Assembly (NCBI GenBank): GCA_030530685.1
Contig: JAUMUM010000002.1
Location: 1-64,000, forward strand
Length of the DNA: 64,000 nucleotides
Source: Actinomycetaceae bacterium
Lineage (GTDB): Bacteria > Actinomycetota > Actinomycetes > Actinomycetales > Actinomycetaceae
Direction: 5' to 3'
In this document: positions 9,494 to 17,895 of the stretch, one piece after another
Position numbering within the stretch: position 1 is the first letter of the stretch
Layout of the letters: each line of letters opens with the position of its first letter
Notes under the pieces: model-generated
The model's database searches: none
What the model saw: only the letters and a program-made list of their open reading frames with translations
What the model was told of the DNA's origin: nothing
Translations under genes and position numbers: made by a program

Positions 9494-11638
9494 CTAACCA
9501 CGACGCACGCCGAGCGTGTCAACGCCGTTGCCATCCCAGTCGCCCACGAGCGTCACGTCCGAAGAACGGCCGAACGTCACCACCCTGTCGGCGTCGCCGC
9601 CGCGGATCGTGTAGAGAATGTGGTAGACATTGCCGCGGCGCACCGCCAGCGAGTCGCGCCTCAGGCCACCGAAGCTGCCCACGTAAACGTCGTCGCCATC
9701 CCTGCCGTATGTGATGACCGAGTCGGCCCGCCCCGTCGTATGCGAATTGCGGATGTGGTACTGGCTGCCGCGGCGCACGGCCAGAGTGTCCTTGCCATCG
9801 CCGTCCCAGTCGCCCACGAGCACCGTGTCGCCCGCGTTGCCGTAGGTGAAGACGGAGTCGGCCTTGCCCTGCCCCATCGAATTGCGGATGTGGAAGACGT
9901 TTCCTCGCCGCACGGCCAGGGTGTCACGGCCGTCGCCGTCCCAGTCGCCGACGAGGAACTGGTCGGAGGACGTCCCGTAGACGTAGCTGAAATTCGGGTT
10001 GCCCCGCGGGGACGTCGCGTTATTGAGGGCGAAGGAATTGCCCCGCCGCAGGCCCACCGTGTCTTTTCCGTCGCCGTCCCAGTCACCGACGAGCGCCTCG
10101 TCGCTCGCCAGGCCGTACGTGAACGATATTGACGCGGTGGACGACCACGTGTTGCTCAGGTAGTAACTCGACTGCGCCTGCTGCGGTTGCTGCGGCGTCG
10201 TGTTGGAGTACAGCAGCACGAAGTAGTTGGTTGCCACGCCCGTGCGAATCAGGTCCAGGTAGCCGTAGATCGACCCCGGGCAGGCCGTGCTCGCCACGTC
10301 CTTGTGCCCGACGATGCGCGGCAGGACGGAGCCCGGCGTCAGGGCCGCGCCTGTGCCAGACGGCACCGTCATCGTCCCCTGCGAGGACGGGTTGACGCCG
10401 GAGATGGCGAAACGCCACCCGGCCACGTCGGTGATCGCGTTGAGGATCGTGTTGGTGGGCCGGTTCGAGTTGTCGAAGGTCCCGAGCACGGAAATGCCCA
10501 TCGTGCCAGCGTTGCGCGGCGCTGCGTGCGCGCCCGTGACCATCTGGGTATCGGGGGAGGCCAGGGTCCCGGAGCGGCCCTCCCACCGCCCGCCGTACTT
10601 GTCAATGAGTACGTTGTAGCCGACGTCGCCCCACCCGCGCGTGACGGCGTGGAAGCTGTAGATGCCGCGGATGACGCCGGGAACCTGGGCCTGCGTGTAA
10701 TTGTTCGAGCCCGCCGTGTGGTGGACGATCACACCCTGAAAGGTCGTGTACGACGGCCGCCACGTCATGCGCGACTCGTCGGCGCCCCAGGCCGAGCGCG
10801 GCTGGATCTTGGCCAGCGAGTCGGCCGCATTGCGCTGGGCGGAGTTGAGCGCCGTGGGAATGCGCTCGTTCTCTTTGGCCTGAAGCTCCGGGTTCTCCTG
10901 GTACGGACCGCCATATTCGGACGTGGACTGCACGCCCGCGGCCTCGCCGCCCAGGATCGAACGTTCCTCGTCGCCGTTGACGACGTCGGCCGTCTCCGAC
11001 CCCGAGGTAGGCTCGCGGGAAGCTGCCGCAGGGGTGAGCTCGGACTCGACGCCTTGGCCGTCGACGAGGTGCACCTTGACGCCGGGAGGCAGCTGGCCCT
11101 CGCCCCTGATGCGCAACTGCACGCCCGTCGAGCCGCCCGAGACATTGGCCTCGGTGCCCGGGCGGCCCTCGCCCTCGTCCATTTCGTCCTCGGTGTTCAG
11201 CACGTACCAGTCCGACCACGACGTGCCGTTGAGCGTGCGCATTTCCACCGTGGCGCCGGCCGGGAGCTCGTGGCCGGCATCCCACGTCAGGCCGGCCACG
11301 CCGAAGGTGTCGGCGGCCAGAGGCTCCGAAAGGTAAATGTAGCCGGGGTGCAGGTCCGCTGCCTGGCCGTCGGCGTTCGCGTCCTGGCCGCCGCCGGCAT
11401 CCAGTTGCTGCCTGGCGTCGGCGTCGCTGGGCTCGGTCAGTTCGGCCTGCTCGGCCGCATCGGTCAACTGGCCGGAGTCGTCGGTAATTGTCAGTGTCTG
11501 CGTGCCGCCATCGCCGGCGTCGGATGCCTGCCCAGCGGCGTCCGGATTGTCGGCGTCCTGCGCCTCGACCGGCAGCGCCAGACCCGACAGCGCAAGGGCG
11601 GCGGCGGCGGAGAATACCGCCAGCCGTCGAATATTCAT
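9494..11638 (-). CDS. secreted N-acetylmuramoyl-L-alanine amidase (PGRP domain) with C-terminal DxDGDG repeats
   Basis: A 714-residue exported amidase. Residues 1-26 are a signal peptide ending PVEA. An acidic, disordered stretch runs to about residue 95, followed by a beta-rich domain common in actinobacterial amidases. The PGRP/Amidase_2 catalytic domain covers about 278-475; expected zinc ligands are in VIVHHTAG (His306/307), GHKDV (His445) and Cys453. The C-terminus has five FG-GAP-like repeats of about 45 residues carrying VGDWDGDGKDTLAVRRG; repeat 4 has lost the acidic loop (VGSFGGLRRDS). These loops probably bind calcium and may bind wall glycan. There is no LPXTG or hydrophobic anchor. 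GGAGGA precedes the ATG. The role is peptidoglycan cleavage between MurNAc and L-Ala, for growth, separation or defence. Confidence 0.92.
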   Translation of the reverse strand: MNIRRLAVFSAAAALALSGLALPVEAQDADNPDAAGQASDAGDGGTQTLTITDDSGQLTDAAEQAELTEPSDADARQQLDAGGGQDANADGQAADLHPGYIYLSEPLAADTFGVAGLTWDAGHELPAGATVEMRTLNGTSWSDWYVLNTEDEMDEGEGRPGTEANVSGGSTGVQLRIRGEGQLPPGVKVHLVDGQGVESELTPAAASREPTSGSETADVVNGDEERSILGGEAAGVQSTSEYGGPYQENPELQAKENERIPTALNSAQRNAADSLAKIQPRSAWGADESRMTWRPSYTTFQGVIVHHTAGSNNYTQAQVPGVIRGIYSFHAVTRGWGDVGYNVLIDKYGGRWEGRSGTLASPDTQMVTGAHAAPRNAGTMGISVLGTFDNSNRPTNTILNAITDVAGWRFAISGVNPSSQGTMTVPSGTGAALTPGSVLPRIVGHKDVASTACPGSIYGYLDLIRTGVATNYFVLLYSNTTPQQPQQAQSSYYLSNTWSSTASISFTYGLASDEALVGDWDGDGKDTVGLRRGNSFALNNATSPRGNPNFSYVYGTSSDQFLVGDWDGDGRDTLAVRRGNVFHIRNSMGQGKADSVFTYGNAGDTVLVGDWDGDGKDTLAVRRGSQYHIRNSHTTGRADSVITYGRDGDDVYVGSFGGLRRDSLAVRRGNVYHILYTIRGGDADRVVTFGRSSDVTLVGDWDGNGVDTLGVRRG

Positions 11639-11668
11639 TTGTTCCTCCAATGCTGAGTGTGCACGTCC

Positions 11669-11698
11669 AAAATACGGTCCGAAAATATGTGTCGTCAA
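11669..11698 (-). promoter_or_regulatory. candidate promoter of the amidase gene
   Basis: On the minus strand TTGACG (complement of 11693-11698) and TATTTT (complement of 11669-11674) are separated by 18 bases. They would start transcription near 11662, giving a leader of about 24 bases that includes the ribosome site. The region is clearly AT-richer than the surroundings. Confidence 0.55.
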
Positions 11699-12169
11699 CG
11701 ATTTCGCACCCGCCGTGTCACGGTGCTCTAGGCGAGCAAATTGGCGTCTTTCCGGGAATTAATCCCGGCACCGATCCCTGCTTCGGTGCGATACGCGCTT
11801 GTCACCGCCCTTCGACTCACCATGCCGGGCAGCCCGCGGCTACCGCTGGCTCGGTGTTCTGTTCGTTTGGATTTTCTCGGGGTGCGTTTATGGGCCGCCC
11901 TATTTTCCGAGTGAGTTGTGGCGAGCCGCCTCCGCCCGCCATCGGCGCCCTACGGTCCGCGCTTGCGAGTCTACGCGCCGGGGGCAGCTATGGTAAGACC
12001 TGCTGAAAAGCCGGACGGCGCGTCCTAAGGCCGACGTCGGCCAGCCGCGTTCGCCGCGTACCCGGCCCGGCTACACCAAGCGCGGCCCGGTGGCACGACC
12101 GCCCTGCCCCGGGCCACACGGACCGGCCGCCCGCGCCCCTGCCGGTAGGCGGCGCGTCGACGCAGACCG
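11699..12169. other. long non-coding spacer upstream of the amidase gene
   Basis: No coding frame here looks real. At 11752-11768 a compact dyad, CCGGGA-ATTAA-TCCCGG, lies about 55 bases upstream of the amidase -35 and could be an operator or a small hairpin. Base composition changes along the spacer: about 11700-11900 is relatively AT-rich, and the rest is GC-rich and repetitive. I searched for a leader or riboswitch-like structure before the amidase and saw none. Confidence 0.35.
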
Positions 12170-12221
12170 CTACCGGCCGACGCCGGCGCTACCGACCACT
12201 ACCGACCGACGCTGGCGCTAC
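12170..12221. repeat. imperfect 23-bp direct repeat overlapping the end of the WbbL-like gene
   Basis: Two 23-base copies at 12170-12192 and 12199-12221 match at 21 positions and share the core CTACCG-CCGACGC-GGCGCTAC. The second copy contains the stop codon of the glycosyltransferase gene, so the gene end appears to have been duplicated just downstream. Confidence 0.6.
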
Positions 12222-13072
12222 TTGCGCGCCAGGCGGACCTGAACCTCCTCGCGCACCTTCAGACCGGCGTGCAACGCCAGGCGCAGGGGCGCCTGGCCGG
12301 GCCGGGAGTAGACGCCGTCCAGGTAGTGGGCGGCCGAACGGTGGTGCGCCCGCAGCATGTCCTCGGGCTTGTCGCGCCAGCTGACGCCCTGCTCGTGGAC
12401 CACCTCGGCGTCGGGCACGTACACGCACTCCCACCCTGCCCCGGCCAGCTGCTCTCCGAGCTGCGTGTCCTCGAAGAACATGAAGTACGACTCGTCGAAT
12501 CCGCCAACACCGGCGAAAGCCTCCCACCGCAGCAGGATGCAGGCGCCGGACAGCCAGTCGACCGTGTGGGCCCTCGTCGTGTCGGCATGCTCGCGGTAGG
12601 CCCGCGAGAAGGGGTTGGAGGGCCACACGCCCGACAGCAGGGCGTGCCCCGAGCCGGAGACGAGGCGGGGAAAGCGCCGCGCCGAGGGGTAGACCTCGCC
12701 GCGCCCGTCCCGTATCAGCGGGCCGAAGGCTCCGGCATTCGGCCAGGCGGCGGCCGCGGCCAGCAGCCCGTCAAGGCTGCCCGGCAGGAAGACGACATCG
12801 GGATTGGCCACCAGCAGCCACCGCCCGTCGAAGCCGGGGCTGACAGCGCCGAGGTTGACGGCCGCACCGTAGCCGAGATTGACGCCGGGCCTGAGGACCT
12901 TCGCCCCGTAGGCTCGGCCGACGGCGTCGACGAGGTCGTGCTCCGTGCCATTGTCCACGATGACGAGCTCGGTGCCAGATTGCGTGGCCTGCCCCAGCGA
13001 CTCGGCGAACAGCGCGAGCTCCTCACCGGGATTGAAGGCAACCGTCACAACACGCACTGACTCTCCGCTCAT
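12218..13072 (-). CDS. GT2 glycosyltransferase, WbbL/rhamnosyltransferase-like
   Basis: A 284-residue GT2 enzyme of the WbbL-like subgroup, which transfers rhamnose to GlcNAc-diphospho-lipid in mycobacteria and O-antigen systems. It shows VVTVAFNPGEELALFAESL, IVDNGTEHD, the subgroup mark GVNLGYGAAVNLG, ANPDVVF in place of a DXD, and GGFDESYFMFFEDTQLGEQL at the acceptor end. No membrane segment is present. It is transcribed away from two LCP genes across a 92-base promoter region. Given rmlB and the RgpF-family gene nearby, a rhamnosyl step in wall-linker or polysaccharide assembly is the best guess; the donor is inferred, not proven. A near-leaderless start is possible because TTATAG lies just upstream of the ATG. 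Confidence 0.85.
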   Translation of the reverse strand: MSGESVRVVTVAFNPGEELALFAESLGQATQSGTELVIVDNGTEHDLVDAVGRAYGAKVLRPGVNLGYGAAVNLGAVSPGFDGRWLLVANPDVVFLPGSLDGLLAAAAAWPNAGAFGPLIRDGRGEVYPSARRFPRLVSGSGHALLSGVWPSNPFSRAYREHADTTRAHTVDWLSGACILLRWEAFAGVGGFDESYFMFFEDTQLGEQLAGAGWECVYVPDAEVVHEQGVSWRDKPEDMLRAHHRSAAHYLDGVYSRPGQAPLRLALHAGLKVREEVQVRLARK

Positions 13073-13096
13073 GCCCCATAGCCTATAACCGTGCGC

Positions 13097-13129
13097 GGCT
13101 GACTGTGATCAATTTTTCGTTGGTCAGCC
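13097..13129. promoter_or_regulatory. inverted repeat in the WbbL-like/LCP divergent promoter
   Basis: GGCTGAC and GTCAGCC form a perfect inverted repeat with a 19-base AT-rich centre that also holds TGATCA. It lies in the middle of the 92-base divergent region and would overlap a minus-strand -35 (TTGATC). This placement suits a regulator acting on both genes. Confidence 0.4.
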
Positions 13130-13164
13130 AGTGTGCTTCAAAGGTTTCCCCGTAATATGGGGGA

Positions 13165-14508
13165 ATGAGCAAGTCGAGGCGCGACGCCACCCACATGCGC
13201 AAAGGCCAAAGATCCCGACACCTTGGCCGCATCGCCACCCTATGCGTGCTCAGCTTGTTCCTGACGGGCGCCTCCGCGTTGGGTTTCGCCTACCTCCGCC
13301 TTCAGGGCAACATCCTGCAGACCGACGTCGACGAGTACCTTGGCTCCGAGCGCCCCGCGGACGAGTCCGGCAAGGCCATGAACATCCTCGTCCTCGGTTC
13401 CGACGTGCGCACGGGAGACTCCGACATCGACGGGGCTGGCGCCGCCGGCGACGTCGATGGAATGCGCGCGGATACGACGCTGCTCGTGCACATCTCGGCC
13501 GACCGCTCGCGCGTCGAGGCGGTCTCCATCCCGCGTGACACGCTCGTGGACATTCCCAGCTGTGAGGTGCACGACGGCGACGACCCCAACAACGACAGCA
13601 AGACGGAAATGAGCGAACCCCAGAAGAATGAGCAGTTCAACTCGGCGTTCGCCATCGGCGGATCCAAGGGGCATACGGCGTCGGCCGCGGCCTGCACATG
13701 GAAGACGGTCGAGAAGATGACCGACGTCCGCATCGACGGCTACATCGTCGTTAGCTTCGCGGGCTTCAAGAATCTCGTCGACTCGCTCAACGGTGTGCCC
13801 ATGTACTTCGAGGAAGACCTCGAGGATTCCGCCTCGGGCCTGAATGTCAGCGCCGGATGTCAGATTCTCGACGGCGACCAGGCGCTCGCGCTGGCCCGCG
13901 CCCGCAAGGGGCTGGGCGACGGCTCCGACATCGGCCGCATCGGCCGCCAGCAGGAACTCATCACGGCTATGTTCAGGGAAACCTCCAATCTCAACCTGCT
14001 CACGGACATGTCTGCGCTCTACCGGGTCCTCAACGCGGGCACCAAGAGCATCGAAACCTCGCAGGGCCTGGGCGACATCCCCGCGCTCGCCCGCCTGGCC
14101 AACTCCCTTCGCAACCTCGACCAGATCCACTTCGTGACGATGCCCTGGCAGGCCCAGGGAGCGCGCGTGAAGATGCGCAGGGGTGCCGACAAGCTATGGA
14201 ACGCCCTTGCCAAGGATCAGCCCGTCAAGCTGACGGTCGACGAGGAAGGGCGTATTGTCGACCCCGATGCGGCCAGTTCGGCCGCTCCGAGTGGCTCGGG
14301 CGACCAGGGTACGTCAGACGGCCAAGGCGCCTCGGATAGCCAGGGCGCTTCGGAAGGCCAGGACTCCGCGGGCAGCGACCAGGGGTCTGACGGCTCGGAC
14401 GGCCACGGCGACGGCGGATCCGAAACCTCGTCGGCGCAGCCAGCCAGCGGCCAGCAGACGACCAAACCGCCGGCCTGTACGAAATCCATAGCCAAGGGCA
14501 AAGGGTAG
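13165..14508 (+). CDS. LytR-CpsA-Psr (LCP) family wall glycopolymer ligase
   Basis: A 447-residue membrane-anchored LCP protein. One membrane helix (about 22-44) is followed by an extracellular LCP domain with conserved charged residues: Asp80 in LVLGSD, Arg101 and Asp103 in MRADTT, and Arg124 in SIPRDT. These bind the pyrophosphate of the lipid-linked glycan. Family members attach teichoic acid, arabinogalactan or capsule to peptidoglycan. The last 75 residues are a Ser/Gly/Gln/Asp low-complexity tail ending in KSIAKGKG. Two bases separate it from a second LCP gene, so they are cotranscribed. Weak spacing of GGGGGA before the ATG is the only ribosome site. Confidence 0.92.
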   Translation: MSKSRRDATHMRKGQRSRHLGRIATLCVLSLFLTGASALGFAYLRLQGNILQTDVDEYLGSERPADESGKAMNILVLGSDVRTGDSDIDGAGAAGDVDGMRADTTLLVHISADRSRVEAVSIPRDTLVDIPSCEVHDGDDPNNDSKTEMSEPQKNEQFNSAFAIGGSKGHTASAAACTWKTVEKMTDVRIDGYIVVSFAGFKNLVDSLNGVPMYFEEDLEDSASGLNVSAGCQILDGDQALALARARKGLGDGSDIGRIGRQQELITAMFRETSNLNLLTDMSALYRVLNAGTKSIETSQGLGDIPALARLANSLRNLDQIHFVTMPWQAQGARVKMRRGADKLWNALAKDQPVKLTVDEEGRIVDPDAASSAAPSGSGDQGTSDGQGASDSQGASEGQDSAGSDQGSDGSDGHGDGGSETSSAQPASGQQTTKPPACTKSIAKGKG

Positions 14509-14510
14509 GC

Positions 14511-15959
14511 ATGTCACAACCTCCGTCTTTCGAACCCAACGCCAAAAAACGGCGTCCGCGCGCCGATGGCGCCCACGTGGTCAGGAACACCTCGGACCAG
14601 CTCGACGAGTGGGCGTCCTTCGAAGCCCAGCCCAAGCCTCCGGCGCGCCGTTCCATGCTGGAAGACGAACTGGGGATGCAGCCGGGCGAGGCCGATCCCC
14701 ACGGTGAGCCGAATCGTCACGGGTTCAGCGGGGTCGGCCGCGACGGACGGGGTTCCGGGCACGACGGACACGCCAGGCACGCCGAGGCCCGCGAGGTCGG
14801 GCAGGCTCCCGCGGCGATTCCCGCCTCCTACCCTCCGCGCCACGCCGCCTCCCATGCTCCCGACGAGGCCCCGCGCGCTCACTCCCACCAGCCTGCGCCA
14901 GCCGAGCCCCAGGCCAGGGTCTCGCCCCGGCCACCTGCCGGCACCGCTTCCGGTGGCGCCGGAGCCATGCCGGGCGGCACTCCCGGCGGCACACCGCCCA
15001 TGCAGCCGCGGCGCAAGCGGCGGCGCTGGGGTCGCAGGATCTTCGTGGCGCTGCTTGTGCTCATCATCGCCCTCGTGGCCTGGCCCTTTTACCTCATCCA
15101 CTACGGCAACGGCAAACTCGAGCACGTCGACGCCCTGTCAGATCGCGAGGACACACCCGGCACCACATACCTCATCGTCGGCTCGGACAAGAGGCAGGCC
15201 GGCGGTATTGAGGACGGTGCCGAGGGGCAGCGCGCGGACACCATGATGCTGCTCCAGGTGCCGGAATCGGGCAAGCCGGCGCTCGTCTCCCTGCCGCGCG
15301 ACACCTACGTCAACATTCCGGGACACGGGCAGAACAAGCTCAACTCGGCCTACGCCACCGGTGGGCCCAAGCTCCTGGTCAACACCGTCGAGGAACTATC
15401 CGGCCTGACCGTCGACCACTACGTCGAGGTATCGATGGGTGGCGTCAAGGAACTCGTCGACGCCGTCGGGGGCGTCAACCTGTGCCTCGACTACGACGTT
15501 TCCGACGAGAACTCCGGCCTGTACTGGCAGTCTGGCTGCCACGACGTCGACGGTACGACCGCGCTCGCCTTCTCGCGCATGCGCTACTCGGATCCGCTCG
15601 GTGACATCGGCCGCGCGATGCGCCAGCGCCAGGTGGTTGCCAAGCTCGTCGACAAGGTGGTCTCGCCCTCCACCCTGGTCAATCCACTCAGGCAGCGCCG
15701 GCTCGTCGGCAGCGCCGCCTCCAATCTGACGACGAGCAAGGGAACCGGCCTGACCAACCTCGGCCGCGCCGGCCTGGGGCTGCGCGACGTCATGGGCGAG
15801 GGCGGACTCGTCGGCGCGCCGCCCATCGCTTCGCTCGACTACCGGGTCAGGGGCCAGTCGGCCGTGCTGCTCGACCTCGATCGGGTCGACCCCTTCTTCG
15901 AGAAGATGAAGAACGGCACCCTTTCCACCGAGGACTTCTACACGCCGCCCGGAATGTGA
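14511..15959 (+). CDS. second LCP family wall glycopolymer ligase
   Basis: A 482-residue LCP protein with a long (about 165 residues) disordered, His/Pro/Ala-rich cytoplasmic N-terminus, then a basic stop (PRRKRRRWGRR), a membrane helix at about 176-196 and the extracellular LCP domain. Key residues are Asp226 in LIVGSD, Arg241 and Asp243 in QRADTM, and Arg263 in LPRDTY. The catalytic domain follows the family to GRAMRQRQVV. It is immediately downstream of the first LCP gene, and having two copies is common where more than one polymer is attached. The long cytoplasmic tail may be a regulatory or localisation region; nothing in it is recognisable. Confidence 0.92.
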   Translation: MSQPPSFEPNAKKRRPRADGAHVVRNTSDQLDEWASFEAQPKPPARRSMLEDELGMQPGEADPHGEPNRHGFSGVGRDGRGSGHDGHARHAEAREVGQAPAAIPASYPPRHAASHAPDEAPRAHSHQPAPAEPQARVSPRPPAGTASGGAGAMPGGTPGGTPPMQPRRKRRRWGRRIFVALLVLIIALVAWPFYLIHYGNGKLEHVDALSDREDTPGTTYLIVGSDKRQAGGIEDGAEGQRADTMMLLQVPESGKPALVSLPRDTYVNIPGHGQNKLNSAYATGGPKLLVNTVEELSGLTVDHYVEVSMGGVKELVDAVGGVNLCLDYDVSDENSGLYWQSGCHDVDGTTALAFSRMRYSDPLGDIGRAMRQRQVVAKLVDKVVSPSTLVNPLRQRRLVGSAASNLTTSKGTGLTNLGRAGLGLRDVMGEGGLVGAPPIASLDYRVRGQSAVLLDLDRVDPFFEKMKNGTLSTEDFYTPPGM

Positions 15960-15965
15960 ACGGGC

Positions 15966-15989
15966 GGGCCCGCGTGACCGCGCGGGTCC
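15966..15989 (+). terminator. terminator hairpin after the LCP pair
   Basis: GGGCCCGCG pairs with CGCGGGTCC (one G-T pair) around the loop TGACCG, beginning seven bases after the stop codon. No T tract follows. Confidence 0.5.
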
Positions 15990-16007
15990 CATGCGACCGG
16001 ACTAGCC

Positions 16008-16113
16008 CCCGCGCGCTCCGGGCCAGGTCCCTGCCGAGTAAACGGAGCCTCCGCGGGAAGCCCTAGCCCGCGCGCTCCGGGCCGGGTCCGCAGCCACGGG
16101 GCCGGGTCCGCAG
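16008..16113. repeat. short direct repeats between the LCP and purE genes
   Basis: CCCGCGCGCTCCGGGCC occurs at 16008-16024 and 16067-16083, and GGCCGGGTCCGCAG at 16080-16093 and 16100-16113. They fill the spacer between two convergent genes. Confidence 0.6.
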
Positions 16114-16143
16114 TCACGCGAGCCACTCCTAGGTCGGCCATTT

Positions 16144-16171
16144 CGCCCGGGACGCTCCCGCGTTCCGGGCG
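16144..16171 (-). terminator. hairpin downstream of purE
   Basis: CGCCCGGGACGC and GCGTTCCGGGCG form a 12-pair stem with a four-base TCCC loop, about 20 bases after the purE stop. No T tract is present. Confidence 0.5.
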
Positions 16172-16189
16172 ACTGCCGCGTCGGGCCGT

Positions 16190-16693
16190 CTACTCGTGCT
16201 CGACCTGCTCGGCGAGGCGTCGCCTGAGGGCCTCGCCCTTGTCCACGGCCATCTGGCGCAGCCCCTCCTGGAAGTCGCGCATCTTCGCCCGCAGCGCAGG
16301 GTCGCCACTCGCGGCGATCCTCACGGCCAGCAGCCCGGCGTTGCGGGCGCCGCCGATCGAAACGGTCGCCACGGGCACGCCGGCCGGCATCTGGACGATC
16401 GACAGGAGCGAGTCCATCCCGTCCAGGTAGGCGAGCGGCACCGGCACACCAATGACCGGAAGCGGCGTGACGGACGCGAGCATTCCCGGCAGGTGGGCCG
16501 CTCCCCCGGCGCCGGCGATGATCGCCGTCACGCCGCGGCCGTCCGCCCGGCGCCCGAAGTCGATCATGTCCTGCGGCATCCGGTGCGCGGAGACGACGTC
16601 GACCTCGTAGGCGACGTCGAATTCGTCGAGCGCCGCGGCCGCGTCCTTCATGACGCGCCAGTCCGAATCCGATCCCATGACGATTGCGATCAT
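16190..16693 (-). CDS. purE: 5-(carboxyamino)imidazole ribonucleotide mutase
   Basis: A 167-residue class I PurE. It rearranges N5-carboxyaminoimidazole ribonucleotide to 4-carboxy-5-aminoimidazole ribonucleotide in de novo purine synthesis. The N-terminal nucleotide-binding signature is [11 protein letters not shown] at 5-15. [11 protein letters not shown] carries the catalytic His, followed by [12 protein letters not shown] and PVIGVPV. Length is normal. Its start overlaps the purK stop by four bases, so PurK product passes to a protein made from the same transcript. Confidence 0.95.
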   Translation of the reverse strand: MIAIVMGSDSDWRVMKDAAAALDEFDVAYEVDVVSAHRMPQDMIDFGRRADGRGVTAIIAGAGGAAHLPGMLASVTPLPVIGVPVPLAYLDGMDSLLSIVQMPAGVPVATVSIGGARNAGLLAVRIAASGDPALRAKMRDFQEGLRQMAVDKGEALRRRLAEQVEHE

Positions 16694-17841
16694 GTGTCCA
16701 TCCTCTCACCGCGAAGGAGCGCCGCGGCACCCTCGGCCGCCTCACGGACGCGGGCGAGGTCCTCGCCCACCACCGTGACGTGGCCGAGCTTGCGGCGCGG
16801 CGTGACGGCCTTGCCGTACATGTGGATCTTCGCCTCCGGATAGGCCTCCATCACCCGCGGGTAGGCCTGGCGCGGATCCTCCAGGCGCGAGCCGAGAATA
16901 TTGACCATGACGGCGTGGCTGGCGCGCGCCGCCGTGTCGCCCAGGGGCAGGTCGAGCACGGCCCGCAGGTGCTGCTCGAATTGGCTCGTCGCCGCGCCCT
17001 CGATCGTCCAGTGCCCCGAGTTGTGGGGGCGCATGGCCAACTCGTTGACCAGCAGTCCCCGATCGGTGACGAACATCTCCACGGCTAGCACGCCGACGAC
17101 GCCCAGCCCCTGCGCGATCGTCTCGCCGATGGCCCGGGCCTGGCCGGCCAGCTCCTCGCCGATCGGGGCCGGGGCGATCGTCTCGAAGCATATGCCGCCG
17201 TCCTGGATCGTTTCGACCGCGCACCAGCTCGCCATCTCCCCGGACGGCCGCCGCGCGACCAGCTGGGCGATTTCGCGGGTGAAGGGCACCCTCTCCTCGA
17301 CGAGGATCCCCTCGGGGAACTCCTCGAGCCAGGCGGCGGCGTCCTCGAGGCCGAAGGCCACGCCCTTGCCGTCGTACCCGCCGCGCGGCGTCTTGACGAC
17401 GATGCCCCCGGGCAGCTGGGCGGCCGCGGCCTCAAGTTGCCGCGCGTCGCGCACCCGCATCCACCGGGGGCAGGGCACGGACAGCTCATCCATCTTCTGC
17501 CGCATGAGCAGCTTGTCCTGCGCGTAGGCCAGCGCCTGCGGCCCCGGCCGCGCACCGAAGTCGCGCAGGATATCGGGCGGGACGTGTTCGTGCTCGACGG
17601 TCAGGACGTCGACCTTCCCGGCCAGCTCCGCCACCGCCGCGCGGTCGTGGGCGGCCCCCACGCTCGAGTGCACCACGGCCTGGCCCGCGGCGCCGTCGCC
17701 CGCCTCGACGAGCGCGTGCAATTCGATTCCCAGGGCTATCGCGGCCTCCTGCATCATGCGGGCCAGCTGGCCGCCGCCGATGACCCCCACTCGCGGCGCG
17801 GCCTGCGCCGCCCCGGTCCCAACGACCTTGTGATCCGTCAC
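16690..17841 (-). CDS. purK: 5-(carboxyamino)imidazole ribonucleotide synthase
   Basis: A 383-residue ATP-grasp enzyme that carboxylates aminoimidazole ribonucleotide with ATP and bicarbonate, the step before PurE. It shows [12 protein letters not shown] near the N-terminus, [20 protein letters not shown] and the metal/ATP site [18 protein letters not shown]. The GTG at 17841 is preferred to the TTG three bases earlier because GGAGG is then four bases away. It overlaps purE by four bases and diverges from the gtrA-like gene across 54 bases. Confidence 0.94.
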   Translation of the reverse strand: MTDHKVVGTGAAQAAPRVGVIGGGQLARMMQEAAIALGIELHALVEAGDGAAGQAVVHSSVGAAHDRAAVAELAGKVDVLTVEHEHVPPDILRDFGARPGPQALAYAQDKLLMRQKMDELSVPCPRWMRVRDARQLEAAAAQLPGGIVVKTPRGGYDGKGVAFGLEDAAAWLEEFPEGILVEERVPFTREIAQLVARRPSGEMASWCAVETIQDGGICFETIAPAPIGEELAGQARAIGETIAQGLGVVGVLAVEMFVTDRGLLVNELAMRPHNSGHWTIEGAATSQFEQHLRAVLDLPLGDTAARASHAVMVNILGSRLEDPRQAYPRVMEAYPEAKIHMYGKAVTPRRKLGHVTVVGEDLARVREAAEGAAALLRGERMDT

Positions 17842-17895
17842 CAATCCTCCCGAGGTGCTACGTGCCTCCCATTATCGACCAGTTACACTTGCGTG

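Noticed and set aside
11639-12217. A c-di-AMP (ydaO-type) riboswitch before the amidase gene
   Set aside because: Such riboswitches precede wall hydrolases in Actinobacteria, but the likely promoter leaves a leader of only about 24 bases and I saw none of the conserved structure.
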